NCBI GenBank assembly: GCA_003537695.1
Contig: DPRC01000157.1
Location: 5,859-14,328, forward strand
Length of the DNA stretch: 8,470 nt
DNA from: Polaribacter sp.
Lineage (GTDB): Bacteria > Bacteroidota > Bacteroidia > Flavobacteriales > Flavobacteriaceae
Direction: 5' to 3'
Shown here one piece after another: positions 1 through 6,148 of the stretch (positions are counted from its first letter, which is position 1; every line of letters starts with the position of its first letter). The position numbers were made by a program, and so were the translations under genes. The notes below the pieces were generated by a model. The model ran no database searches, was not told where the DNA came from, and saw only the letters and a list, made by a program, of their open reading frames with translations.

Positions 1-701
1 TCAGTTTTATTCTTTTTTGGAAGATAATAGAGCAGTTGCCCTATGTTTTTTGCGGTAGTTTCTTCTGGATTTATTTCAATAACAACAGGACTCTTAATTA
101 CTTTTTTTGCTAAATCGACTATTTTCTCTGGCATGGTTGCAGAAAAAAGTAATGTCTGTTTTTGTTTTGGACAGAAACGTTCTATTTTTTTTACATCGTT
201 GATAAACCCCATGTCTAGCATAAGATCAGCTTCATCTAAGACAAATATTTCAACCGCACTCAAGTCAATATTTCCTTGCATTTGCAGGTCGATTAATCTC
301 CCGGGAGTTGCAATTAAAATATCAATACCTTTTGCTAAAATTTCTTTTTGAGGCTCTAGAGAGACCCCTCCAAAAACAGCGGTGGCTCTTAGGTTGGAAT
401 ACTTGCTAAAGCTTTTGAAATTTTCTAATATTTGAATCGCCAGCTCACGGGTGGGCGTGATGACCAAAGATTTTATTTTTTTCTCTCCCTTTTCTGCATC
501 TTGTTGGTCAAATAAAAGCTGAATAATTGGCAATGCAAATGCAGCAGTTTTTCCAGTTCCTGTTTGCGCAGAGACAATCACGTTCTTTTTCTCTAAAACT
601 AAAGGAATCGCTTTTTGTTGCACTAAACTCGGTGTTTGAAAGCGGGCTTCCGCTACGGCTTTTAAGATCGATTTATTAAAAGGAAAATCAGAAAACTGCA
701 T
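1..701 (-). CDS. DEAD-box ATP-dependent RNA helicase, RhlE-like (3' end outside window)
   Basis: This is a cytoplasmic RNA-dependent ATPase that unwinds short RNA duplexes, probably in ribosome assembly or RNA turnover. The 233 visible residues cover the whole first RecA-like domain: Q motif around F21-Q28, Walker A AQTGTGKT at 45-52, PTRELA at 83-88, GG at 111-112, TPGR at 132-135, DEAD at 156-159 and SAT at 187-189. The start of the second domain (NIGQLLYYLP, 219-228) is present and the rest lies beyond base 1. The ATG at 701 places the Q motif at the usual distance from the N-terminus, and a -7-type promoter box lies just upstream. The overall pattern is closest to the RhlE subgroup, but without the C-terminus the subfamily is not certain. 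One small oddity is DEADLMLDMGF where DEADRMLDMGF is usual. It is divergent from the methyltransferase gene. Confidence 0.95.
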   Translation of the reverse strand, partial: MQFSDFPFNKSILKAVAEARFQTPSLVQQKAIPLVLEKKNVIVSAQTGTGKTAAFALPIIQLLFDQQDAEKGEKKIKSLVITPTRELAIQILENFKSFSKYSNLRATAVFGGVSLEPQKEILAKGIDILIATPGRLIDLQMQGNIDLSAVEIFVLDEADLMLDMGFINDVKKIERFCPKQKQTLLFSATMPEKIVDLAKKVIKSPVVIEINPEETTAKNIGQLLYYLPKKNKT

Positions 702-716
702 GTATTATTTTTCCTG

Positions 717-724
717 CAAAGGTA
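717..724 (-). promoter_or_regulatory. Bacteroidota-type -7 promoter box for the helicase gene
   Basis: Read on the minus strand this is TACCTTTG followed by CA, an exact match to the TAnnTTTG -7 consensus of the Bacteroidota primary sigma factor. It ends 15 bases before the helicase ATG, which would give a leader of only about 10 bases. I found no convincing TTG -33 element at the usual spacing of about 19 bases, so the call rests on the -7 box and its position. Confidence 0.6.
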
Positions 725-781
725 GTTTAAAAGAAACAATGGTTTTTGTTGAATTGGAATTTATTAAAAGAGAATTTTAAT

Positions 782-789
782 TAAATTTG
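782..789 (+). promoter_or_regulatory. Candidate -7 promoter box for the methyltransferase gene
   Basis: TAAATTTG matches the TAnnTTTG consensus and lies 46 bases before the ATG at 836. A start of transcription near 795 would give a leader of about 40 bases. No well-placed -33 TTG is visible; the nearest, at 754-756, is too far away. The sequence is AT-rich, so a chance match is possible. The rest of the 134-base divergent gap (702-835) holds nothing else I can name apart from an eight-codon reading frame at 799-822. Confidence 0.4.
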
Positions 790-835
790 TAGTCGTGCAT
801 GAGCGCTATTCGCTGTGTATAAAAGGGCTTAGCAA

Positions 836-1540
836 ATGCAACTTTCGTTTGGTCGTATGCGATTATTAGGTATGAAAGAAAAAGAGAATATTAGAAAAGA
901 ACCTTGGCCGACAAAAGAAGCGATGGAGCAGGTTTATGAAATGAAACTTTGGGGTGCTAGTTCTGAAGCTTTTTATTCGGGTGTTGGGTCACATCAGCGA
1001 GATATAATAAAGCCTTATATTGAAACAGTGAATACTTTCTTAAAGGGCTTTAAGAATCCCATTGAAGTCTGTGATTTAGGCTGTGGAGATTTTAATATTG
1101 GAAAAGAATTGCTGAAATACGCAAAGAGGTATGTTGCTGTTGATATTGTTCCGGCACTTATTCACTATAATAAGGAACACTTTAAATCAGAAAATTTAGA
1201 ATTCTATTGCTTAGATATTTCCAAAGATGTCCTGCCTTCTGGAGACTGTGCGATTGTTCGACAAGTACTGCAGCATTTATCAAATAACGAGGTGCAGCAG
1301 ATTATTGAAAAGCTATATGCTTTTAAATATATTATTTTAACGGAGCACATACCTCGAGGGGATTTTATACCAAACAAAGATATTATTTCTGGACAGGGAA
1401 TTCGAATAAAAAAAAATAGTGGACTTCATTTACTAAAAGCACCATTTTATTTAAAAGTAAAAAAAGAAAAGCAATTACTAACCATTCCTTTGGAAGGCTC
1501 AAAAGGTGTTTTAGCAACAACTCTATATACCCTTTTCTAA
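836..1540 (+). CDS. Class I SAM-dependent methyltransferase, substrate unknown
   Basis: This soluble Rossmann-fold protein should transfer a methyl group from S-adenosylmethionine to an unidentified acceptor. Motif I is VCDLGCGDFNIG (78-89), the glycine-rich SAM loop. D103 in YVAVDIVP is the expected acidic residue that binds the ribose hydroxyls, and D127 in YCLDIS sits where the adenine-side contact usually falls. RQVLQHLSN (142-150) is a typical post-motif helix. The N-terminal part (WGASSEAFYSGVGSHQ, 39-54) resembles the lid region of small bacterial methyltransferases that act on small molecules, but it does not name a substrate. The start is uncertain: ATG at 836 has an AAAAGGG stretch 8 bases upstream, while ATGs at 857 and 872 would also leave the domain intact, and 872 begins the more family-like MKEKENIRKEPWP. 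It is a single gene whose stop is 9 bases from that of the converging neighbour. Confidence 0.85.
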   Translation: MQLSFGRMRLLGMKEKENIRKEPWPTKEAMEQVYEMKLWGASSEAFYSGVGSHQRDIIKPYIETVNTFLKGFKNPIEVCDLGCGDFNIGKELLKYAKRYVAVDIVPALIHYNKEHFKSENLEFYCLDISKDVLPSGDCAIVRQVLQHLSNNEVQQIIEKLYAFKYIILTEHIPRGDFIPNKDIISGQGIRIKKNSGLHLLKAPFYLKVKKEKQLLTIPLEGSKGVLATTLYTLF

Positions 1541-1549
1541 GGTGTTTTT

Positions 1550-1855
1550 TTACTGTTTAATGGGCTTCACTTTTAAAAGGGGGTTGGTTAAAAAGGACAT
1601 GATAAGGGAAATAACGATGTACAGCAATAGCAGTGTCCAAAACCCGAATACCACAGCGCTCTTTTCTGTTTGTAATGCAGCTTGGAGAATACTAGGAACC
1701 ACTATAACAAGGGCAATTGATAGCGCTCGGCTTCTTATTGTAAATGCGTGTGGCAGTTTACAGTTTGAGCATTCAATCTGTTGTTTGGCACTCCAGTAGT
1801 TTTGATAGACCTGCCAATAACTAAATTTTTGACTACATTTTTTACAACTATCCAT
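1550..1855 (-). CDS. Small membrane protein with CXXC...CXXC zinc-binding motif (TIGR04104-like)
   Basis: This 101-residue protein begins with two CXXC pairs (C4/C7 and C29/C32) separated by 21 residues. This is the layout of the cxxc_20_cxxc family (TIGR04104), which is thought to bind zinc. Two hydrophobic stretches follow, about 43-61 and 68-90, which are predicted to span the inner membrane, with a short basic tail (LKVKPIKQ). The zinc-binding head would most likely be cytoplasmic. The function of this family is unknown. The gene is the last of the five-gene minus-strand run, 22 bases downstream of the esterase gene, and is probably co-transcribed with it. The start at 1855 puts the first CXXC at residue 4, as is common for such N-terminal zinc ribbons. 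Confidence 0.75.
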   Translation of the reverse strand: MDSCKKCSQKFSYWQVYQNYWSAKQQIECSNCKLPHAFTIRSRALSIALVIVVPSILQAALQTEKSAVVFGFWTLLLLYIVISLIMSFLTNPLLKVKPIKQ

Positions 1856-1877
1856 TTGTGAGTTCTTTTGGGTGCGC

Positions 1878-2534
1878 TTAGTTTACTTTAGGCGATAAGC
1901 GCTCTGCGATCCATTTCTTAAAGCTGTAAAAGTTTTGCGGAGCAACGCCGTGTCCTACATTGTATTCTGAGTACGCTGTATTCAGGTTTAATGCCTCTAA
2001 AAAGGGTTTCGAGTTTCTTGCCCAAGTTACAGGCAGTACTTGATCCACAATTCCGTGTGAACAGTAATAGTCTGTTTTAATCTCTGATGAAATCTCTTCT
2101 GGAAGCAATTCTGTATTAATATAACCGCTTAAAGCAAGGACATGCTGGATTTTATTGGGGTGGAAAAAACTGAGTGAATAGCTTAAAATAGCACCTTGGC
2201 TGAAACCAAGTAAAAATGTGTTATCAGGATCGGTATGATATTTCTTTTTTATGGTATCAATGAACAGCGAAATTTTATCAATCGATTCTTTGGCTTCCTT
2301 CAAATCAGAGAATTTCCCATTGATTTCGTCAAAATTAATAGTGTACCAAGCATAGCTTCCAAAACCCATGGAAAGCGGTGCTTGTGGGCTTACAATGAGT
2401 AGCTCGTCAGGAAGTTCTTCTGCAAATGAGAACAGATCTTCTTCATTGCTTCCATAACCGTGCAGTAGCACAAGTAAAGGCGGATTTTCTGATGTAATTT
2501 TTGGTGTTCTAACAATATATTGCAAGTCAAGCAT
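1878..2534 (-). CDS. Serine esterase / carboxylesterase, alpha/beta hydrolase (Abhydrolase_2, phospholipase/carboxylesterase family)
   Basis: This enzyme hydrolyses carboxylic esters, with lysophospholipids, acyl thioesters or simple esters as possible substrates. It has the compact size (218 residues) and motifs of the phospholipase/carboxylesterase family. LLHGYGSNEED (24-34) forms the oxyanion-hole region, GFSQG (110-114) carries the nucleophile S112, HGIVDQVLP (160-168) carries the acid D164, and VGHGV (193-197) carries the base H195. The catalytic triad is therefore complete. No signal peptide is present, so it should act in the cytoplasm or at the inner face of the membrane. The ATG at 2534 lies 17 bases after the stop of the Tic20-like gene and has no Shine-Dalgarno sequence, which is normal for Bacteroidota. 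Its place among membrane-protein genes suggests a lipid-related substrate, but that is inference. Confidence 0.9.
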   Translation of the reverse strand: MLDLQYIVRTPKITSENPPLLVLLHGYGSNEEDLFSFAEELPDELLIVSPQAPLSMGFGSYAWYTINFDEINGKFSDLKEAKESIDKISLFIDTIKKKYHTDPDNTFLLGFSQGAILSYSLSFFHPNKIQHVLALSGYINTELLPEEISSEIKTDYYCSHGIVDQVLPVTWARNSKPFLEALNLNTAYSEYNVGHGVAPQNFYSFKKWIAERLSPKVN

Positions 2535-2551
2535 ACTAAAAAAAGGGTATT

Positions 2552-2878
2552 TTAAATATTTTTAAACCATTCTTGAAACTGTGCTCCAAAAACAGGGACT
2601 AATTTTTCTTTTCCTTGAAGTGCTCCGAATACACCAAGTACAAAAAGTACCAATACTCCAACTTTCCCGATATCTCCTGCTGCGACTCCAAAATAACCAT
2701 AGACAATAAACCTATTAATAAAGTAAAGTACATTTAAACCAATACTTTGCCGCATGTGAAATCGTGCAAAATAATTCCGTTTTTCTTTATTTAGAATAAT
2801 TGATATTATCAATCCAACAAAAGGGATATAGCTAATAATCGCAATTTTCTTTCCTTCTTCTACGCTGTTATTATTCAA
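2552..2878 (-). CDS. Small inner-membrane protein, Tic20/DUF4870-like, TTG start
   Basis: This 108-residue protein has three hydrophobic segments, about 12-29, 46-65 and 71-87. An amphipathic stretch between the first two contains NYFARFHMRQS (35-45). That FH-x-RQ(S/A) signature after a short first helix is typical of Tic20-like/DUF4870 membrane proteins. Their function in bacteria is not established. There is no ATG before codon 42, which would remove the first helix, so TTG at 2878-2876 is the best start. It lies 3 bases after the TAA of the dihydroorotase homologue and in the same frame. Translation therefore probably depends on ribosomes finishing the upstream gene. The next gene downstream is the esterase. 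Confidence 0.78.
   Translation of the reverse strand: MNNNSVEEGKKIAIISYIPFVGLIISIILNKEKRNYFARFHMRQSIGLNVLYFINRFIVYGYFGVAAGDIGKVGVLVLFVLGVFGALQGKEKLVPVFGAQFQEWFKNI
2876..2878 (-). promoter_or_regulatory. TTG start codon placed by reinitiation context
   Basis: On the minus strand the upstream gene ends in TAA (2884-2882), followed by AAC and then TTG AAT AAT AAC. The TTG is the only recognised start codon between this stop and codon 42 of the small membrane protein. Stop and start are in the same frame and 3 bases apart, so termination-reinitiation is the simplest model. Confidence 0.55.
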
Positions 2879-2881
2879 GTT

Positions 2882-4141
2882 TTAAGAATTTAAAATAAGT
2901 TGGTTGTTTGAGAAAATACCATAGACCTTCCCAAGCATTTGTTTATTGATAAATGCACTGTTTTTTGAAGTAGATAAAATATGTTTTTTTGTAAACGTAT
3001 CTTTTCCTTCAGGATTAAAGAGTGAGATGTCTGCCTTTTCACCAAGAGCGATAGCAGCAGCTTCTATTCCAAAAATACTTCTTGGCTTTGAGGTGATATT
3101 TTCAATAAAATCTGATAAATTTAAAACAGCGTTCACCGCTCCGAAAAAGCTTTCTAGGCCAATAGTGCCGTTTTTCGCCTCACTAAATTCTACTTTTTTA
3201 TATTCAATATCTATTGGGTTGTGGTCAGAAGTGATGATGTCTATAACTCCAGTGCGGATTCCTTTTTGCAAAGCTTTACAGTCTGCTTTTGTTCTTAATG
3301 GTGGATTGGTTTTATAATTGCTTTCAAACTCATGCAATTCGTCATCTGTTAAAACGAGATGATGTGCAGCAACACTGCAGGAAACTTGCAAACCTTTTTT
3401 CTTTGCTTCCTTAATAAGAGCTACCGATCTAGCGGTAGAGATTGTTGGAATGTGTAGTTTTCCACCAGTATATTCTAAAATAAATAAGTTGCTAGCAATC
3501 TGCAAGGCTTCAGCCAATGCTGGAATTCCTTTCAAGCCCAATTTTGTACTATTCACGCCTTCATTCGCAATTCCATCGCCAGCAATCGCCTGATTTTTCG
3601 GAAAACTTACTACGAGACCATTGAAGTTTTGAGCATATAGTAAAGAGATCTTCATCAGATTGTCATTGACAATAGGTTTTTTATAATCACCAAATGCGAT
3701 TGCTCCAGACTGTTGCATGTCGAACAATTCTGCCATTTCTTTTCCTTCGCTCTGCTTCGTTAATGCCGCAATTGGGTATAATTTCGTGGCAAAACCTTGT
3801 GCTTTGTTGGTTAGGAACTCTACAGCAGCTTTATTATCGATAACGGGATTCGTATTTGCATTTACTGCTACTGCGGTAAAGCCACTTTTTGCCGCTACTG
3901 TCAAACCGTTTTTAATGGTTTCACGCTCTTCATAACCCGGTTCTCCAAAAGAGACGCTGGTGTCAAACCAACCACAGGAAACATGCAAATTTTCTTCCGT
4001 TACTTGAATAAAGTCTTTTTGGGAAGGGATGTGATCGTCAATTCTCGTGATGACTCCATCTTCAATTAAAATATCTTTTTTTTGCTGATGGTAAGGACTC
4101 GAAGTGTCTATAATCGTTGCCGATTTTATAAGCGTACTCAT
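2882..4141 (-). CDS. Dihydroorotase-like amidohydrolase homologue lacking most metal ligands (probable pseudoenzyme)
   Basis: Over its 419 residues the protein follows the class I dihydroorotase layout. It has the small beta domain at both ends, LGLKGIPALAE (201-211), HHLVLTDDE (260-268), NPPLR (279-283) and SDHNP (305-309). However, the DxHxHxR metal and substrate motif is replaced by DTSVSFG (60-66), so both histidines are serines (62, 64) and the arginine is glycine (66). The usual HCED is SFPK (179-182), and the histidine of HVST is T233. Only D306, and possibly D152, remain. Zinc binding and dihydroorotate hydrolysis are therefore unlikely. Metal-less homologues such as Pseudomonas PyrC' serve as assembly partners of aspartate transcarbamoylase, and such a structural role is possible here. 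Similar genes in Flavobacteriia are often labelled dihydroorotase. The start at 4141 gives the family-typical N-terminus (MSTLIKSATIID). An in-frame ATG at 4219 would overlap the upstream gene by 82 bases and is less likely. Confidence 0.85.
   Translation of the reverse strand: MSTLIKSATIIDTSSPYHQQKKDILIEDGVITRIDDHIPSQKDFIQVTEENLHVSCGWFDTSVSFGEPGYEERETIKNGLTVAAKSGFTAVAVNANTNPVIDNKAAVEFLTNKAQGFATKLYPIAALTKQSEGKEMAELFDMQQSGAIAFGDYKKPIVNDNLMKISLLYAQNFNGLVVSFPKNQAIAGDGIANEGVNSTKLGLKGIPALAEALQIASNLFILEYTGGKLHIPTISTARSVALIKEAKKKGLQVSCSVAAHHLVLTDDELHEFESNYKTNPPLRTKADCKALQKGIRTGVIDIITSDHNPIDIEYKKVEFSEAKNGTIGLESFFGAVNAVLNLSDFIENITSKPRSIFGIEAAAIALGEKADISLFNPEGKDTFTKKHILSTSKNSAFINKQMLGKVYGIFSNNQLILNS
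4138..4141 (-). promoter_or_regulatory. ATGA stop/start overlap coupling two genes
   Basis: On the minus strand, ATGA contains the ATG of the dihydroorotase-like gene and the TGA of the BatA-like gene. This four-base overlap is a standard sign of translational coupling and ties the two proteins to similar synthesis rates. Confidence 0.8.
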
Positions 4142-6072
4142 GGTGTATAGAATTTTAAAATCAAAATTTCTAAAAACAAAGATACAATTGCTAGGAGTAA
4201 AAACCATTTCCAGAGCCAATGAACTTCATTATTTTTAACAATTTTTTTAAATACTTCTTTTATTGAAGGCAAAATTGTGATGTTTTCTGCCTTACTAAGT
4301 TTATTTAAATCTAAAAAATTTAACAGACTTTCTTCGCGAGGGACATTATATGCGAGGTCCTGAATTTTAATATCTTTTTTAAATACGCTGTAAAATCCAG
4401 CTTTTTTTGGCTGTTCTTTTGTTGTAATGAGTACCTTATTTTGAGATGCCCGTTGCCCCGGTATAAAAGAATTCTCAGTATTTGCAAGTGTTAATATTTC
4501 ATCTTTATTCGTCTCTGTTGTTATTTCAATTGTGTTTTCTTGGCCAGCTCGGTAAGCCAGAGCCGGATACTGAGCGCTCATAGCTCCAAGATTATAAAAG
4601 ATAGGAACAATTAACGGTGCGTTTATAAAATTGCTATTTTTTATGTTTAATGCAGCAGAAATATAATACATCTTTTTATTGCCTAATTGGCTTATAAAAG
4701 CAGTATTGTTCTCAAATGAAACGATTTTAGAGACGTCACCTGAAATAGGAGCATAGCTTCTGACTATTGGGTATTGGAAGTTTGTGATTCTTTTTGAAAA
4801 GACATTTTTAAACAAAGGATGGGCATAATTTATAGCCGTTATCTTTAGGGTGTCTTTTTGATGTCTTCCTATTTCTCCGACATTCAAACTTCTTAAAAAA
4901 GTGTTGTAAGAGTTTACCGATAGTTTTTGAGCGGGTATCATCACAATACTTCCACCATTTTGAGAAAACACTGCTAATTTTTTTGCTAAAATTTTTGGAA
5001 TAATTTTCAACTCGTTTAAGATGATTAGTTGTTGCTTGTCAAGCGTGTTGTAATTTACCTCGGGTAAGGTTTTTTGTTCAAACCTAAATGTTTCTTCGGT
5101 ATATATTTTTGATAAAAAAGTAGTGGTATTTCCAATGGCTAAAACATTTATTTTTTTTGTATTTACAGCAAAGAAATAACTGTTGTCAAATAAAAAAGTA
5201 TCGCTAAAAGCAAGCTTTAGTTTTCCTAGAAAATCACCTGTATTATTTACTTTAAACTGTATTTCTTTTGTCGTGTTTTTTTCGATAGAGAAGGTTTGTT
5301 TACTGCGTAATTTTTTTATGTTGAAAAGGGCAATAGGAACATTCTCTTTTTTAGGTCCTTGGTTTTTTATAAGTGCGTGTACGGTGAAGTTCTGGCTATT
5401 CTTATTCCTGATAAAAATACTGTCTATCGAAATGTTGTTTTTCTGACTCGCTGCTAGTTGCACCGCTGTAAAAGCGGTTGTTACATTTGTAAACTTATTG
5501 TTGTAAGTAGTCTGAAAATCAGATATTAATATGTTTCTATGTAAAGCTTTAGTTTTATTTTTGTTTTCTTGTTTAATTTTAAGGAAAACAGTTTTTAAAT
5601 CTAGTTTTAAAGTTGAATTCTCTATAGATAATAGGATCTTTTTCAATTCCTTTTTATTCAGGTCTTTGTAAAAATCAGTATTTGTTAGTAAAGAATAGTT
5701 GTTATTAGGAGCTGTGTTTTCTATGATTTCTTGCGCAGCAATTTTCAATAAATTGCCTTTTTCTCCCCTAGTATCTGTGCTTAGAGAAGTGTCTAAATAG
5801 ATGAAATACTGTGGTTCCTTGGCACGGTTCTGTGGACTGAAGTACGGTTTAGAAAAAGCAAATATAAGGGCTGTGAAGAAGAGCATTCGCGTACACAAAA
5901 TTAACCATTTTTTTAAGCGAGAACTTTTGCGAGATTGCTGCTGAAGCGTTTGCAAAAAAGCAACATTTGTGAAGGGTACTTTTACAAACTTTTGAAGTTG
6001 AAAAAGATGCACCAAAATGGGGATGATAAGCAGTATTAAAAAATATAAAATTTCAGGATTTTTAAATTGCAT
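4138..6072 (-). CDS. BatA-like inner-membrane protein with VWA-like extracytoplasmic domain
   Basis: The 644-residue protein begins with the double-membrane-segment domain of BatA proteins (TIGR02226 type). It has a helix at about 8-25, a loop with VPFTNVAFLQTL (32-43), a basic stretch (RKSSRLKKW) and a second helix at about 56-74. Then comes a von Willebrand A-like region with an intact MIDAS start DTSLS (94-98) and a strand ILISDFQ (181-187). A beta-rich, CARDB-like stretch occupies about 214-305. A region at 308-380 (INVLAIG..., GGSIVMIP) resembles the GATase-like fold found in related proteins. A last membrane helix lies at about 619-640. The bulk should therefore sit in the periplasm, anchored at both ends. 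VWA domains bind protein partners through a metal ion. The role is unknown; classical BatA works with MoxR ATPases, but none is encoded here. It is the first gene of the five-gene run and overlaps the next by 4 bases. Confidence 0.85.
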   Translation of the reverse strand: MQFKNPEILYFLILLIIPILVHLFQLQKFVKVPFTNVAFLQTLQQQSRKSSRLKKWLILCTRMLFFTALIFAFSKPYFSPQNRAKEPQYFIYLDTSLSTDTRGEKGNLLKIAAQEIIENTAPNNNYSLLTNTDFYKDLNKKELKKILLSIENSTLKLDLKTVFLKIKQENKNKTKALHRNILISDFQTTYNNKFTNVTTAFTAVQLAASQKNNISIDSIFIRNKNSQNFTVHALIKNQGPKKENVPIALFNIKKLRSKQTFSIEKNTTKEIQFKVNNTGDFLGKLKLAFSDTFLFDNSYFFAVNTKKINVLAIGNTTTFLSKIYTEETFRFEQKTLPEVNYNTLDKQQLIILNELKIIPKILAKKLAVFSQNGGSIVMIPAQKLSVNSYNTFLRSLNVGEIGRHQKDTLKITAINYAHPLFKNVFSKRITNFQYPIVRSYAPISGDVSKIVSFENNTAFISQLGNKKMYYISAALNIKNSNFINAPLIVPIFYNLGAMSAQYPALAYRAGQENTIEITTETNKDEILTLANTENSFIPGQRASQNKVLITTKEQPKKAGFYSVFKKDIKIQDLAYNVPREESLLNFLDLNKLSKAENITILPSIKEVFKKIVKNNEVHWLWKWFLLLAIVSLFLEILILKFYTP

Positions 6073-6109
6073 TTGCTCTTTTAATACAGATTTCCAAGCC
6101 TAAATTTAT

Positions 6110-6117
6110 CAAAAATA
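6110..6117 (-). promoter_or_regulatory. Candidate -7 promoter box for the five-gene operon
   Basis: On the minus strand this reads TATTTTTG, a match to TAnnTTTG, ending 37 bases before the ATG at 6072 and giving a leader of about 30 bases. It falls in the 76-base gap between the TIGR02757 gene and the BatA-like gene. No convincing -33 TTG is seen. Read-through from the upstream gene could also supply transcription. Confidence 0.45.
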
Positions 6118-6148
6118 TAAGGAACTAGAAATACTTGTTAACTTCTAA

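Noticed and set aside
43..351. Plus-strand open frame of 102 codons
   Set aside because: It is antisense to DEAD-box motifs Ib to III and is explained by the composition of the helicase gene.
799..822. Eight-codon frame (MSAIRCV) upstream of the methyltransferase gene
   Set aside because: It is too short, with no hairpin or regulatory pattern; a chance occurrence is most likely.
1501..1550. Possible terminator: AAAAGG pairing with CCTTTT ahead of a T run
   Set aside because: The stem has six mostly A-T pairs with a loop of about 24 bases inside the coding sequence, which is too weak to support.
1542..1799. Plus-strand open frame of 85 codons
   Set aside because: It lies opposite the CXXC/CXXC membrane protein, whose motifs and membrane segments are convincing; the plus-strand product shows no recognisable domain.
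2946..3317. Plus-strand open frame of 123 codons
   Set aside because: It is antisense to conserved parts of the dihydroorotase homologue (NPPLR, SDHNP) and has no recognisable features of its own.
4142..4219. In-frame upstream extension of the dihydroorotase-like gene to an ATG at 4219, adding 26 residues
   Set aside because: It overlaps the C-terminal coding part of the BatA-like gene, and the extra residues have no family resemblance. The ATG at 4141 gives the expected N-terminus and an ATGA overlap.
5183..5446. Plus-strand open frame of 87 codons, hydrophobic in places
   Set aside because: It lies entirely inside the BatA-like gene on the opposite strand; its Phe/Leu richness reflects Lys/Asn-rich codons read antisense.
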